Under the pieces are notes generated by a model. The model saw nothing but the letters and a program-made list of their open reading frames with translations, did no database searches and was not told the DNA's origin. Positions 18,463 to 27,634 of a stretch of DNA of 64,000 nucleotides are shown in pieces (within the stretch, counting starts at the first letter, position 1; the number at the start of each line of letters is the position of its first letter). Source of the stretch: Pseudomonas corrugata (GTDB lineage Bacteria > Pseudomonadota > Gammaproteobacteria > Pseudomonadales > Pseudomonadaceae); assembly GCF_001269905.1 (NCBI RefSeq), contig NZ_LHVK01000003.1, forward strand, positions 848,981 through 912,980, written 5' to 3'. Position numbers and translations under genes: made by a program.

Positions 18463-19530
18463 TCAGAGCGTGGATTGGCCGATGACCTGCAAACTCATTT
18501 GCTCCAGCAGTTTGTTCATCTGAACGAACTGGGCGAAGCGTTGGTCCTGGGTCTGGCCGTGGAAGAAGCGGTAGTAGATCTGCTGGACGATACCGGCCAG
18601 GCGGAACAGGCCGTAGGTGTAATAGAAGTCGAAATTGTCGATGCGGATACCGGCGCGTTCGGCGTAGTAATCCACGAACTCGCGACGGGTCAGCATGCCG
18701 GGCGCGTGGCTGGGCTGGCGGCGCATCAACTGGACCGGCGCCGGGTCCGTCGCTTCGATCCAGTAGGCGAGGCTGTTGCCCAGGTCCATCAGCGGGTCGC
18801 CAAGGGTGGTCAGTTCCCAGTCCAGCACGCCGATGATTTGCATCGGGTTGTCCGGGTCGAGGATCACGTTATCGAAGCGGTAGTCGTTGTGGACGATGCT
18901 GGAAACTGGATGGTCGGCCGGCATCTTGTCGTTGAGCCAGGCCTTGACCGTCTCCCATTTCGGCGCGTCGGGGGTCAGGGCTTTTTCGTAGCGTTCGCTC
19001 CAGCCACGGATCTGGCGGGCCACGTAGCCTTCGGGCTTGCCGAGGTCGGCCAGGCCGCAAGCGTGGTAATCGACTCGGTGCAGTTCGACGAGCCGGTCGA
19101 TGAAGCTCTTGCACAGCACTTCGGTGCGGGCGGCGTCGAAACCCAGCTCCGGCGGCAGGTCGGAACGCAGGATGATGCCCTTGACCCGTTCCATCACGTA
19201 GAACTCGGCGCCCATGACGGACTCATCGGTGCAGTGCACATAGGCTTTCGGGCAATACGGGAACTCGTCGCGCAACTGATTAAGGATGCGGAATTCACGG
19301 CCCATGTCATGGGCGGATTTGGCCTTGTGGCCGAACGGTGGACGGCGCAGGACGAATTCCTGTTCGGGATACTCCAGCAGGTAGGTCAGGTTCGATGCGC
19401 CACCGGGAAACTGACTGATCCGTGGCGCGCCGGTCAGGCCGGGAATGTGGGCCTTGAGGTACGGGTCGATCAGGTTGGCATCGAGTTCTTCACCGTCGCG
19501 CACGCGGGTGGACTGATCAGTAAACGCCAT
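18463..19530 (-). CDS. Phosphotransferase family protein (aminoglycoside phosphotransferase/ACAD10-like)
   Basis: 355-residue kinase-like protein. Seen: N-terminal FPGGASNLTYLLEYPEQEFVLRRPP, the catalytic Brenner motif VHNDYRFDNVILD and the metal site GVLDWELTTLGDPLMDLG. This subgroup resembles the N-terminal kinase part of ACAD10/11, which phosphorylates 4-hydroxyacyl-CoAs, so a role in hydroxy-fatty-acid catabolism with the downstream SDR is plausible but inferred. It is not expected to be an antibiotic-resistance enzyme. The ATG at 19530 has GGGATAAGC upstream. Confidence 0.9.
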   Translation of the reverse strand: MAFTDQSTRVRDGEELDANLIDPYLKAHIPGLTGAPRISQFPGGASNLTYLLEYPEQEFVLRRPPFGHKAKSAHDMGREFRILNQLRDEFPYCPKAYVHCTDESVMGAEFYVMERVKGIILRSDLPPELGFDAARTEVLCKSFIDRLVELHRVDYHACGLADLGKPEGYVARQIRGWSERYEKALTPDAPKWETVKAWLNDKMPADHPVSSIVHNDYRFDNVILDPDNPMQIIGVLDWELTTLGDPLMDLGNSLAYWIEATDPAPVQLMRRQPSHAPGMLTRREFVDYYAERAGIRIDNFDFYYTYGLFRLAGIVQQIYYRFFHGQTQDQRFAQFVQMNKLLEQMSLQVIGQSTL

Positions 19531-19704
19531 GCTTATCCCTTCTGCTTATTCTGGAGGCCATCAATCATTGGCTAATCTAATGGCGTGTGGGAGGCGTCAC
19601 AAGCACGCCCGGGTCTTATAGGTTAGCGTGTTGCCGGATAATCAGCGGGCCTGATGCGCGCAGGTGAGCTATGGTTTCGGGGTCGCTTCAAGGAGTCGCC
19701 CACG

Positions 19705-20100
19705 ATGGGATGCCCGCAAGTCTGCAGTACCGCCACCCTGCAATGCAGCTTCGGTGCAGCCCCGGCGGTGCTCAACGTATTGCCGGTCAATCGAATGCTG
19801 ACCGGTGGCATGCCGGCGGCGAATATCATGGATCACATTCCGCTGGTGAACATCACCACGTTCGGCATGTGCACGAGCCTGGCCAACCCCACCGTAGCCG
19901 CTGCGACTGCGGCGGCCCTGGGTGTGTTGACGCCCATGCCTTGTATTCCCGCTACTGCCGCACCCTGGATACCCGGCGGTGCGCCTACCTTGTTGTTGGG
20001 CAATATGCCGGCGATCGATGCCAACAGCACCTTGATGTGTACCTGGGCGGGGGTGATCAAGATTGTTGTGCCGGGGCAGGTGCAGATGTTGATTCCCTGA
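19705..20100 (+). CDS. DUF4280 (PAAR-like) protein
   Basis: 131-residue protein dominated by small and hydrophobic residues with several Cys: MGCPQVCSTATLQCSFGAAP, GGMPAANIMDHIPLVN and TLMCTWAGVIKIVVPGQVQM. This is the DUF4280 family, a PAAR-like fold proposed to cap VgrG spikes or carry effectors. ATG 19705 is where the family sequence begins (GGAG lies 12 bases upstream). It is transcribed toward the T6SS vgrG arm and separated from it only by a REP array, so a role as spike tip is plausible. No C-terminal toxin domain is fused. Confidence 0.85.
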   Translation: MGCPQVCSTATLQCSFGAAPAVLNVLPVNRMLTGGMPAANIMDHIPLVNITTFGMCTSLANPTVAAATAAALGVLTPMPCIPATAAPWIPGGAPTLLLGNMPAIDANSTLMCTWAGVIKIVVPGQVQMLIP

Positions 20101-20125
20101 CAGGGGCGTTTTATCGAGGATCTGC

Positions 20126-20890
20126 TGTGGGAGCAAAGCTTGCTCGCGATAGCGGAGAGTCTGAAATGAAGATGTTGGATGTGCCGACGCCATCGCGGGC
20201 AAGCCTGGCTCCCACAGGGGCCGGTGGTGTGTGAAATTGCTGCCTACATCTCAAATCCAGTGTGGGAGCAAAGCTTGCTCGCGATAGCGGAGAGTCTGAA
20301 ATGAAGATGTTGGATGTGCCGACGCCATCGCGGGCAAGCCTGGCTCCCACAGGGGCCGGTGGTGTGTGAAATTGCTGCCTACATCTCAAATCCAGTGTGG
20401 GAGCAAAGCTTGCTCGCGATAGCGGAGAGTCTGAAATGAAGATGTTGGATGTGCCGACGCCATCGCGGGCAAGCCTGGCTCCCACAGGGGCTGGTGGTGT
20501 ATGAAATTGATGCCTACATCTCAAATCCAGTGTGGGAGCGAGCTTGCTCGCGATAGCGGAGAGTCTGAAATGAAGATGTTGGATGTGCCGCCGCCATCGC
20601 GGGCAAGCCTGGCTCCCACAGGGGCTGGTGGTGTATGAAATTGCTGCCTACATCTCAAATCCAGTGTGGGAGCGAGCCTGCTCGCGATAGCGGAGTGTCT
20701 GTCATGGAGATGTTGAGTGTGCCGACGCCATCGCGGGCAAGCCTGGCTCCCACAAGGGCTGGTGGTGTATGAAATTGCTGCCTACATCTCAAATCCAGTG
20801 TGGGAGCGAGCCTGCTCGCGATAGCGGAGTGTCTGTCATGAAGATGTTGAGTGTGCCGACGCCATCGCGAGCAGGCTCGCTCCCACAAGG
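20126..20890. repeat. Tandem array of six REP-doublet units (period 134-135 bp)
   Basis: TGTGGGAGC recurs at 20126, 20261, 20396, 20531, 20665 and 20799, giving periods of 135, 135, 135, 134 and 134. Each unit holds an inverted REP pair (TGTGGGAGCAAAGCTTGCTC and GGGCAAGCCTGGCTCCCACA) plus the same spacer, including GAAATTGCTGCCTACATCTC. The last unit lacks the spacer and carries the common REP sequence GCGAGCAGGCTCGCTCCCAC. Units are nearly identical, so the array expanded recently by tandem duplication. Confidence 0.95.
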
Positions 20891-20935
20891 TTTGCCGGTG
20901 GGTTCAGGTCTCAAAGTCCAGCAGAAGCCAGGCGC

Positions 20936-21478
20936 TCAGGCCTGCGCCGGATCATTCCAGCGCCGGAACCACCAGCGTACCCGGGAAATCGGCTTGCCGT
21001 CGGCATCCAGCGGGCGCCCATCCTCGGCGTAGGCGTGGGCGGGTTCCAGCAGTTGGCCGTTGAGGTAGCGGGCTTCGATGGCCGGGTTACCGTTGGGGTG
21101 CAGGCGGCGATAGCGACCGTCGCGCACGCCGTCGCGATAAAACTCCGCCTCGGCCAATTGCCCGTCCGGGAAATAGTTGTTGGTTTCGCCGTGCAGCAAC
21201 CCGCCGCGATAGGTGGCTTGGCGCTGCAACCCACCTTCGGCCGCGTAAAAGCTCGCCACGCCCTGCAACTTGCCTTTGACGAACGGCAACACCGCCGAAA
21301 CCTTTCCATTGGGGTGGTACAAGGTGCTGGTGCCTTGCAGTTCACCTTGGCTGTAGTTGAGTTTCGCTTGCGGGCGTCGGGCTTCTTCGATGTGCAATGG
21401 GCCGTCGAGCCGGCCGTCGATCAACTGACCGCTCAGTTGGCTGTCGCCACGTTCCAGGTCAAGCTTCTTCGAGGCCAT
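20936..21478 (-). CDS. MORN-repeat protein downstream of vgrG
   Basis: 180-residue protein built of about six MORN/YwqK-type repeats with the rhythm Y-x-x-G-x-L-x-G (LNYSQGELQGTSTLYHPNGK, FVKGKLQGVASFY, YRGGLLHGETNNYFPDGQ, YRDGVRDGRY, YLNGQLLE). The C-terminus is Trp/Arg-rich (RVRWWFRRWNDP). No signal peptide or membrane segment. It starts 13 bases after the vgrG stop with AGGAG upstream, so it belongs to the T6SS transcript. Family members are annotated as YwqK-type antitoxins or membrane-associated scaffolds; here an adaptor, immunity or effector role is open. Confidence 0.8.
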   Translation of the reverse strand: MASKKLDLERGDSQLSGQLIDGRLDGPLHIEEARRPQAKLNYSQGELQGTSTLYHPNGKVSAVLPFVKGKLQGVASFYAAEGGLQRQATYRGGLLHGETNNYFPDGQLAEAEFYRDGVRDGRYRRLHPNGNPAIEARYLNGQLLEPAHAYAEDGRPLDADGKPISRVRWWFRRWNDPAQA

Positions 21479-21491
21479 CGTCGCGCTCCTG

Positions 21492-23501
21492 TCAGTTGAC
21501 CTTCACCAGGCCGCCCTTGATGGTCAGCATGCCGCCGCCGTCCACTGTCTGTTCCGCGGCGGCCTTATTGACCAGGCTGATGCCGGCGTCATTGGTCAGG
21601 GTGGTGCCGGCCTTGTTCTCCAGCGAGGTGCCGGCCTGATTGCTCAGCGCCGTGCCAGCCTTCTGGCTGATGGACGTGCTGGCCTGGGCCGCCAGGTCCG
21701 CGCCGCTCTTGATGGCGAAACTGCCGCCGCTTTGCAGGGTCAGGGTGCCGCTGACCTTGATGGTCAGGTTGCCGTCCACGGTCAGCTCGTAGTTGCCGGT
21801 GACCTTGTGCGTGTAGTTGCCGCCGGTGCTGTGGGTCTGGTCCGAGCCCACGGTCACGGTGCGGGTGTCTTTCACATCGAGGCTGTCGCTGCCGGTCTGG
21901 ATCGTCACGTTGCGTTTGCCTTTCTCCAGTGTGACAGTCTCATCGCCGTCCTTGACCGTGCGGGTGCGGGCATTCTGCACGGTAAGGGTTTCGTCATGGC
22001 CGACGGTGGCGGTGGTGTCGTTGAGCACGTTGATGTTGAAGTCCTTCTGGGCCTGGAGAAACACCTCCTCGGCATCCTTCTTGTCCTCGAAGCGCAACTC
22101 ATTGAAACCGCCGCCACCCTTTGACGAGTTGGTCTTGATCCCGGATTGGGTCTGGTTCGCCGGCAGCGCGTAGGGCAGGGCGTTGTCGCCGTTGTAGACG
22201 CAGCCAGTCACCAGCGGTCGGTCGGGGTCGCCGTCGATGAACGTAACGATGACTTCCTGGCCGATCCGGGGTACGAACTGCATGCCAAAACCCTTGCCGC
22301 TCCAGGGCAGGACCACCCGCACCCAGCAAGACGAGGTTTCGTCATTCTTGCCGGTGCGGTCCCAGGGGAACTGCAGCTTGATCCGCCCGTATTCATCGGT
22401 CCAGATTTCTTCGCCGGCCTTGCCCACCACCAGTGCGGTCTGGGTGTGCATGCGCGGTTTCGGCGTGAGGCGGGCCGGTCTATATGGCGTGGCCTTGGGA
22501 ATCGCTTCGAAGCGATTGCGGTAACTGTCGTGGCTGGCTTCATGACTGACCGAGGTCACCACCCAATCGATGTTCAACGACGGATCTTCGTGGCCAGCGA
22601 GGGTGAACCAATACCCCGGCACCAGCCAGCGGCAATCGCTTTCACCGACAAACCGCTGCGCCTGGCTGCGCAAGCCGTCCACCCGCTGCTTGGTCAATGC
22701 ATCGCCCTGGGCCTTGGCGTTGTAGCCGCCCGGATGTTCGTATATCGAACTGGGGCCGGCCACGGCTTCGGCCTGGCTGTAGAGCGAGGTCGTCGGCGTG
22801 GTGAATTCATAGTCGGTCGCCTGATAGACCCCGGCCACCGCTTGCAGGGACACGTGCCCCGAGCGGATGCCATGCAGTTCCCGCTCGCCCATTCCCTGCC
22901 CGAGATAGTTCACCGTCGGTCCGTTGGGAATCGGTGCGAAGGCGTCGTTGCTGTCGGCCAGCACCAGGGTGTGCGTGCCGGCTTCATGGCTGAAGAACCA
23001 GAAAATCCCATCTTCTTCCAACAGTCGGGAAATGAAGGCCAGATCGGTTTCGCCGTACTGCACGCAATACTCCCTCGGCGTGTAGCTGCCGCTGAGTTTG
23101 AGCTGGAAATCGGTAAACGCGTGGGCCTTGAAGATCGTGGTGACGATGTCCGACGTGGCGAGGTTCTGGAACACCCGGTTGTTGCTGGCCAGGCTCAGCC
23201 ACCAGAGCCAGGGCCTGAGCAACAGCTGATAGCGCTCGGCGGTAGCGTCGGCGGGCAACTGGCGGATTTCGGCGACCAGCCAATCCAGCGGACGTAGCAG
23301 GGCGTCCTTGTGCAGGGTAGTGGTGACATGGCTGGCGACTGCGCTGGCGAGCGTCAGCGGGGCGCCGTCGACGACGCCATTGAGGATGTGCGAGCCCAAG
23401 GCATTGAGTCTTTCTTCGCCGGATAGCGATTCAGGGTACAGCGCCGACACCGTGGCGGCGGTGAGGGATAGGGTGGTGTTGCTGTCGGTGGAGCGGGCCA
23501 T
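21492..23501 (-). CDS. vgrG: Type VI secretion spike protein VgrG (TssI)
   Basis: 669 residues, the trimeric spike of the T6SS. N-terminal gp27/gp44-like base (about 1-370, including YCVQYGETDLAFISRLLEEDG), then the gp5 OB-fold (about 400-490: GRIKLQFPWDRTG, VPRIGQEVIVTFIDGDPDRP) and a repetitive beta-prism tail ending GGMLTIKGGLVKVN. No extra C-terminal catalytic domain, so it is a structural rather than evolved VgrG. Upstream gene 12 bases away, MORN gene 13 bases downstream. No DUF4123 adaptor or recognisable effector follows it. Confidence 0.96.
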   Translation of the reverse strand: MARSTDSNTTLSLTAATVSALYPESLSGEERLNALGSHILNGVVDGAPLTLASAVASHVTTTLHKDALLRPLDWLVAEIRQLPADATAERYQLLLRPWLWWLSLASNNRVFQNLATSDIVTTIFKAHAFTDFQLKLSGSYTPREYCVQYGETDLAFISRLLEEDGIFWFFSHEAGTHTLVLADSNDAFAPIPNGPTVNYLGQGMGERELHGIRSGHVSLQAVAGVYQATDYEFTTPTTSLYSQAEAVAGPSSIYEHPGGYNAKAQGDALTKQRVDGLRSQAQRFVGESDCRWLVPGYWFTLAGHEDPSLNIDWVVTSVSHEASHDSYRNRFEAIPKATPYRPARLTPKPRMHTQTALVVGKAGEEIWTDEYGRIKLQFPWDRTGKNDETSSCWVRVVLPWSGKGFGMQFVPRIGQEVIVTFIDGDPDRPLVTGCVYNGDNALPYALPANQTQSGIKTNSSKGGGGFNELRFEDKKDAEEVFLQAQKDFNINVLNDTTATVGHDETLTVQNARTRTVKDGDETVTLEKGKRNVTIQTGSDSLDVKDTRTVTVGSDQTHSTGGNYTHKVTGNYELTVDGNLTIKVSGTLTLQSGGSFAIKSGADLAAQASTSISQKAGTALSNQAGTSLENKAGTTLTNDAGISLVNKAAAEQTVDGGGMLTIKGGLVKVN

Positions 23502-23513
23502 CGATTGATACCT

Positions 23514-24008
23514 CTATACCGCCTCACCCTTCACGAAATTACTGCCTAACAGCTTCTCCATCACTGTTTTCAGGTCTTTGAGTAAGTGTTCAGGTGGCGT
23601 GGTAATGGTATGAGTGGCTTTGGATATTTTTGCTTTTTTACCTTCTTCTTTCAGCAAGGTCTTCGTTGAAGACTTGACGTCAAGTTGATCGTCTTGGTCA
23701 GTTTCAAGTTGAAAGTAAATAGATCCGTTATTTTTTCCACCTACCATAGTTACATGAAAATAGGTCCACATGCCTGAATCGTTCGGAGTAATAGAAATAT
23801 GCGCGCTATTGTCACCCACCTTCAGGCCATCAAGCAGAAGCATCCCTGAACGGGTGCCGGTGACAAGATTTGTACCACCCACAGCACCGATTACATCAAG
23901 TTCCTCTCCGTAGACAGCCCCGGATTTAATGATGGAGTTCACCATCGGTGTCCAAGGATCGTGCGTGGCAATACTCGCTGCGGTAAGTGTTGATTGTGCA
24001 TAGCCCAT
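23514..24008 (-). CDS. Uncharacterised T6SS-locus protein between clpV and vgrG
   Basis: 164-residue protein I do not recognise: MGYAQSTLTAASIATHDPW, a Gly/Val-rich middle (GAVGGTNLVTGTRSGMLLLDG), polar strands (SGMWTYFHVTMVGGKNNGSI) and a Lys-rich end (KTLLKEEGKKAKISKATHT). No signal peptide or membrane segment. Base composition is clearly AT-richer than the adjoining tss genes, suggesting separate acquisition. Only 12 bases separate its stop from vgrG, so it is co-transcribed. HSI-III of P. aeruginosa also has a hypothetical gene in this slot (PA2372); I cannot judge homology. Could be cargo, adaptor or chaperone. Confidence 0.7.
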   Translation of the reverse strand: MGYAQSTLTAASIATHDPWTPMVNSIIKSGAVYGEELDVIGAVGGTNLVTGTRSGMLLLDGLKVGDNSAHISITPNDSGMWTYFHVTMVGGKNNGSIYFQLETDQDDQLDVKSSTKTLLKEEGKKAKISKATHTITTPPEHLLKDLKTVMEKLLGSNFVKGEAV

Positions 24009-24063
24009 ATTTGCAGCTCCTGTAGGTTTTGATCACATCTCCGATAGGCACTGGGGCAACGTT

Positions 24064-26607
24064 TTATTCCAATGCCCATTCCGCCAGTTTTCCGGTCACC
24101 TGCGTCATCAACACATTCTCCACATCCCGTGCCCCCGCCGCGCTGCACTTGGCAAGCACCGCTTTGACGATCCCGGCATCGAACTCGAACTGCTTGCCCG
24201 TCGCGGCCTTGTAGCGCCCGCGCAATTTCTCCAGCTTCGCCAGCACGATGCCCTCCAGCGTTGCCTCATCGAGCGGTCGATACGCCACCACCGTCATGCG
24301 CGCCAGGAACGCCGGACGAAACGCTTGCAGCAGCACCTTGTGCAAGGCTTCGTTGAAGGCATCGCTGCCCAGTTGCGCAGCCGGTGTGTCCAGCAGTAAT
24401 TCGGCGCCGACGTTGCTGGTGGCAAGCATCACGGTGTTCTTGAAATCCACCACCAGGCCGGTGCCGTCCTCCATCAGGCCCTTGTCGAACACGTTGTAGA
24501 AGGCTTCGAGCACGTCCGGGTGGGCCTTTTCGATTTCGTCCAGCAACACCACCGAGTAGGGTTTGCGCCGCACCGCTTCGGTGAGTACGCCACCGCTGCC
24601 ATAGCCGACGTAGCCGGGCGGGGCGCCTTTGAGTTGGCTGACGGTGTGGGCTTCCTGGTACTCCGAGAGGTTGATGCTGATCAGGTTGCGTTCGCCGCCG
24701 TACAAGGCATCGGCCAGGGCATAGGCGGTTTCGGTCTTGCCCACTCCGGTGGGGCCGACCAGCAGGAACACGCCCACCGGTTTTTGCGGGTCGGTGAGGC
24801 CGGCGCGGTAGGCTTGCAGGCGTTGGGCAATGGTATTGAGGGCCGTGCCCTGGCCCATGACCCGCAAGCCCATGCGCTGGCCGAGGGTGCGCACGGCATG
24901 GGCTTCATCGGCGAGCATCTTGCCCACGGGAATACCGGTCCAGCCGGCGATTACGGCGGCCACGGTCTTGCTGTCCACCTGCTCGGGCACCAGTGGGTCG
25001 TCCTGACGAATGGCATCGAGGCCGGCTTCCAGGCGCAGCAGTTCGGCCGCCAGGTGGTCGATGCGGTTATCGATATCGGTGTCGGCTTTTTCAGCGTCGG
25101 CGCGTTCGCTCAGGGCCAGCAGTTCGCGCCGGGTATCGAGCAGTTCGCGCACCGCTTCGCGCTCTTCGCCCCAGCGGGTTTCCAGTTCGCGGATGGCCTG
25201 CACGTTGTCGGCGGATTCGCCTTCGAGCAGGGTGATGCGTTCGCGATGGTCCAGCCCGGTGGCTTGTTCCCGGCGCAGTCGTTCGACTTCGTCCTTGAGG
25301 CTGTTCTGCCGGTGTCGCAGGCTTTCCAGTGGCGGCGGTACGTCGTGCTGGCCGAGGGCGACCCGGGCGCAGGCGGTGTCGAGCACGCTGATGGCCTTGT
25401 CCGGCAGTTGCCGTCCGGAAATGTAGCGGTGGGAGAGCTTCACCGCTTCGTGGATCGCCGCGTCCAGCACTTGCACGCCATGGTGGTGTTCCAGTTTGCT
25501 GGCCACGCCACGAAGCATTTCCACGGCAGTGAGTTCGTCCGGCTCTTCGACCTGTACCAACTGGAAGCGGCGGGCCAGGGCCGGGTCTTTCTCGAAGTAT
25601 TTCTTGTATTCCAGCCAGGTGGTGGCGGCCAGGGTGCGCAGTTCGCCCCGGGCCAGGGCCGGTTTGAGCAGGTTGGCCGCGTCGCTGCCGCCCTCTGCGC
25701 CGCCGGCACCGATCAGGGTATGGGCTTCGTCGATGAACAGAATGATCGGTTTCTCGGCACTGCGTACCGCGTCGATCACGCCTTTGAGGCGTTGCTCGAA
25801 TTCACCCTTGACCCCCGCGCCGGCCTGCAACAGACCGAGATCGAGCACCCGCAACGTGACCTCCTGCAGCGACGGCGGCACATCTCCGGCGGCGATGCGC
25901 AAGGCGAGGCCTTCTACCACGGCGGTCTTGCCGACACCCGGTGCGCCCACCAGGATCGGGTTGTTCTGCCGGCGCCGGAGCAGGATATCGATGCATTGGC
26001 GGATCTCGCCGTCGCGCCCGACGATGGGGTCGATGCGGCCATTGCGGGCATCGTCGGTCAGGTCCTGGGTGTACTGGTCGAGTACCGGGTCCTGTTTTTG
26101 CGCTGCCTGCCCGGGTTTCGCCGGACGGGCAACGCCGGCATGTTCCCGGGAGCTTTCGGTCCATTCCAACAGATGGGTGCGCAGGGCATCCCGGGGAATA
26201 CGCAGCAGCGACGAGGCGCTGTTGAGCAACAGGCTGCGACGCTCATCGCGGTCCAGCAGCGCCAGCAGCAACAGCCCCGAGCGGATGCTGGCCAGGCCGA
26301 GCACACTGGCCTGGACCACGGCGTCTTCCAGCAGGCCGATGGTTTGCGCCGACAGCGCGGGTGTGCGTGTGCTACCGGACTTGAACAGGTCCAGGGCCTT
26401 GTTGGTCTCCGCCGCCACCGCGTCACGCTCAAGGCCGAAGCGCGGTAGCAGACAGGCGAAGTCACCGCCTTCGATGTCCAGCAACTCCAGCAACAGGTGT
26501 TCGATTTCCACGTAATGATGACTGCGTTGCAGGCAGCGCTGGGCGGCCCGTTCCAGGGCGCGACGATTGTCCGGGTTGAGGCGTCCGATCAGGCTGGCCA
26601 GTTCCAT
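24064..26607 (-). CDS. clpV: Type VI secretion ATPase ClpV (TssH)
   Basis: 847-residue AAA+ disaggregase of the ClpB/ClpV class that dismantles the contracted TssB-TssC sheath. N-terminal double Clp-N repeats (1-150) are followed by AAA-1 with Walker A GAPGVGKT (221-228) and FIDEAHTLIGAGG, a coiled-coil middle domain (about 415-530), and AAA-2 with GPTGVGKTETA near residue 620 and the ClpV-type VLLDEIEKAHPDVLE. Length is typical. It starts 1 base from the tssG stop. Confidence 0.96.
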   Translation of the reverse strand: MELASLIGRLNPDNRRALERAAQRCLQRSHHYVEIEHLLLELLDIEGGDFACLLPRFGLERDAVAAETNKALDLFKSGSTRTPALSAQTIGLLEDAVVQASVLGLASIRSGLLLLALLDRDERRSLLLNSASSLLRIPRDALRTHLLEWTESSREHAGVARPAKPGQAAQKQDPVLDQYTQDLTDDARNGRIDPIVGRDGEIRQCIDILLRRRQNNPILVGAPGVGKTAVVEGLALRIAAGDVPPSLQEVTLRVLDLGLLQAGAGVKGEFEQRLKGVIDAVRSAEKPIILFIDEAHTLIGAGGAEGGSDAANLLKPALARGELRTLAATTWLEYKKYFEKDPALARRFQLVQVEEPDELTAVEMLRGVASKLEHHHGVQVLDAAIHEAVKLSHRYISGRQLPDKAISVLDTACARVALGQHDVPPPLESLRHRQNSLKDEVERLRREQATGLDHRERITLLEGESADNVQAIRELETRWGEEREAVRELLDTRRELLALSERADAEKADTDIDNRIDHLAAELLRLEAGLDAIRQDDPLVPEQVDSKTVAAVIAGWTGIPVGKMLADEAHAVRTLGQRMGLRVMGQGTALNTIAQRLQAYRAGLTDPQKPVGVFLLVGPTGVGKTETAYALADALYGGERNLISINLSEYQEAHTVSQLKGAPPGYVGYGSGGVLTEAVRRKPYSVVLLDEIEKAHPDVLEAFYNVFDKGLMEDGTGLVVDFKNTVMLATSNVGAELLLDTPAAQLGSDAFNEALHKVLLQAFRPAFLARMTVVAYRPLDEATLEGIVLAKLEKLRGRYKAATGKQFEFDAGIVKAVLAKCSAAGARDVENVLMTQVTGKLAEWALE

Positions 26608-26608
26608 T

Positions 26609-27634
26609 TCAGGCGATCTCCGGCTGACGAAGGCGGGTTTCGATCCGTTGCAGGGCCAGGCTCGACTGCCGTTGCAGGCCGCCGTTCCAGTTCAGTCGTG
26701 GCGGGGCCTGGTGGCCCAGTTGCAGTGGGCCGGCGCCCCGGATCAGCAGCACCAGGGTGCAATCCAGGTCGGGGCCGAAATACAGGGCATACAGGCTGGC
26801 AAGCAACGGATGGGTTTCGCCGTTGGGCAGCAATCCGCTGGCCTGGGCTGCGCTCAATGGGCCGAGGGTCAGACGCACGCCGGCATGCTCGTCCCAGACC
26901 CGGGTGCCGGCCACGGCGCTACGACCCAGGCGCAAGTTGCGGCCGCCCGGTTGCAAGCGGCTGCGGCTGGCCGGCGGGATCTCGCGCCAGCCGCCTTCAT
27001 AGGCGGTCAGTTCCACTGGCAGACCGAACTGCTCGCGGACAATGGCCGCGAACCCGGCCAGGGAGCGGCGGCCGTCGGCGTACAGCGCGGTGCACGCCAG
27101 CGCGGCGGAATCGGGGGCGGCCTGGCGTTCCTGCAAGGCCTTGGGCAGCAGGCCGGTCAGGGCGCGCAATTGTGTCTGCACGGCGGAGGCGCCCGGGGGA
27201 GTGAAGCCCAGAGCAATGCGATGCTTGCGCATCACTTTGTAAAGCAGGCTGAGCAGCCGGTGCTGGAACAGGTCGAGAAATTCCGCCGGCGCATGGTCCC
27301 GCGCCCGTGCCCGCTGTTGCAGCCATTCCTGATAAGCGTAGGGCAACGGGCCGTCGGGGCCACCGAGGCCAAAGATCGGCGTGGTCAGCACGGGGGGCGA
27401 ACCGGGTTCCTGGCTCAGGTTCTCGACTTCGCTGGCGGCGAACAGCGGCGTCAACGGTCCTCGCAGGCGCAACGCTTCGGCGTGGGGCGCGGTGCCGCTG
27501 CCCAGAGGCTCGGCCTGGGGATGTTCGCGCTCCAGCAGCAACAAGGCCTGGAGCCATTCGAAACGCTGTGGATCGCGTCTCAGGCGCTGGCTCAGGTTCA
27601 GAGCGTCAGGGGTTTGCCGGCTTGGGGTTGCCAT
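26609..27634 (-). CDS. tssG: Type VI secretion baseplate protein TssG
   Basis: 341 residues, ImpH/VasB family; with TssE, TssF and TssK it forms the baseplate wedge. Family sequence includes FEWLQALLLLEREHP near the N-terminus, IFGLGGPDGPLPYAYQEWLQ, FLDLFQHRLLSLLYKV and the C-terminal LARLNWNGG-like stretch (PPRLNWNGGLQRQSSL). The start at 27634 overlaps the end of tssF by 37 bases, tight coupling that is usual for this pair. Confidence 0.94.
   Translation of the reverse strand: MATPSRQTPDALNLSQRLRRDPQRFEWLQALLLLEREHPQAEPLGSGTAPHAEALRLRGPLTPLFAASEVENLSQEPGSPPVLTTPIFGLGGPDGPLPYAYQEWLQQRARARDHAPAEFLDLFQHRLLSLLYKVMRKHRIALGFTPPGASAVQTQLRALTGLLPKALQERQAAPDSAALACTALYADGRRSLAGFAAIVREQFGLPVELTAYEGGWREIPPASRSRLQPGGRNLRLGRSAVAGTRVWDEHAGVRLTLGPLSAAQASGLLPNGETHPLLASLYALYFGPDLDCTLVLLIRGAGPLQLGHQAPPRLNWNGGLQRQSSLALQRIETRLRQPEIA

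Noticed and set aside
18463..19530. Aminoglycoside resistance gene
   Set aside because: It has the APH fold, but the subgroup and the paired SDR fit an ACAD10-like metabolic kinase.
20126..20890. CRISPR array
   Set aside because: The repeated unit is a 134-135 bp REP doublet with constant spacer sequence; there are no short direct repeats with unique spacers and no cas genes.
21492..23501. Evolved VgrG with toxin extension
   Set aside because: The protein ends in the repetitive beta-prism; no additional domain follows.
24520..26448. 642-codon plus-strand frame opposite clpV
   Set aside because: Shadow of the ClpV gene; the minus frame has both intact AAA+ modules.
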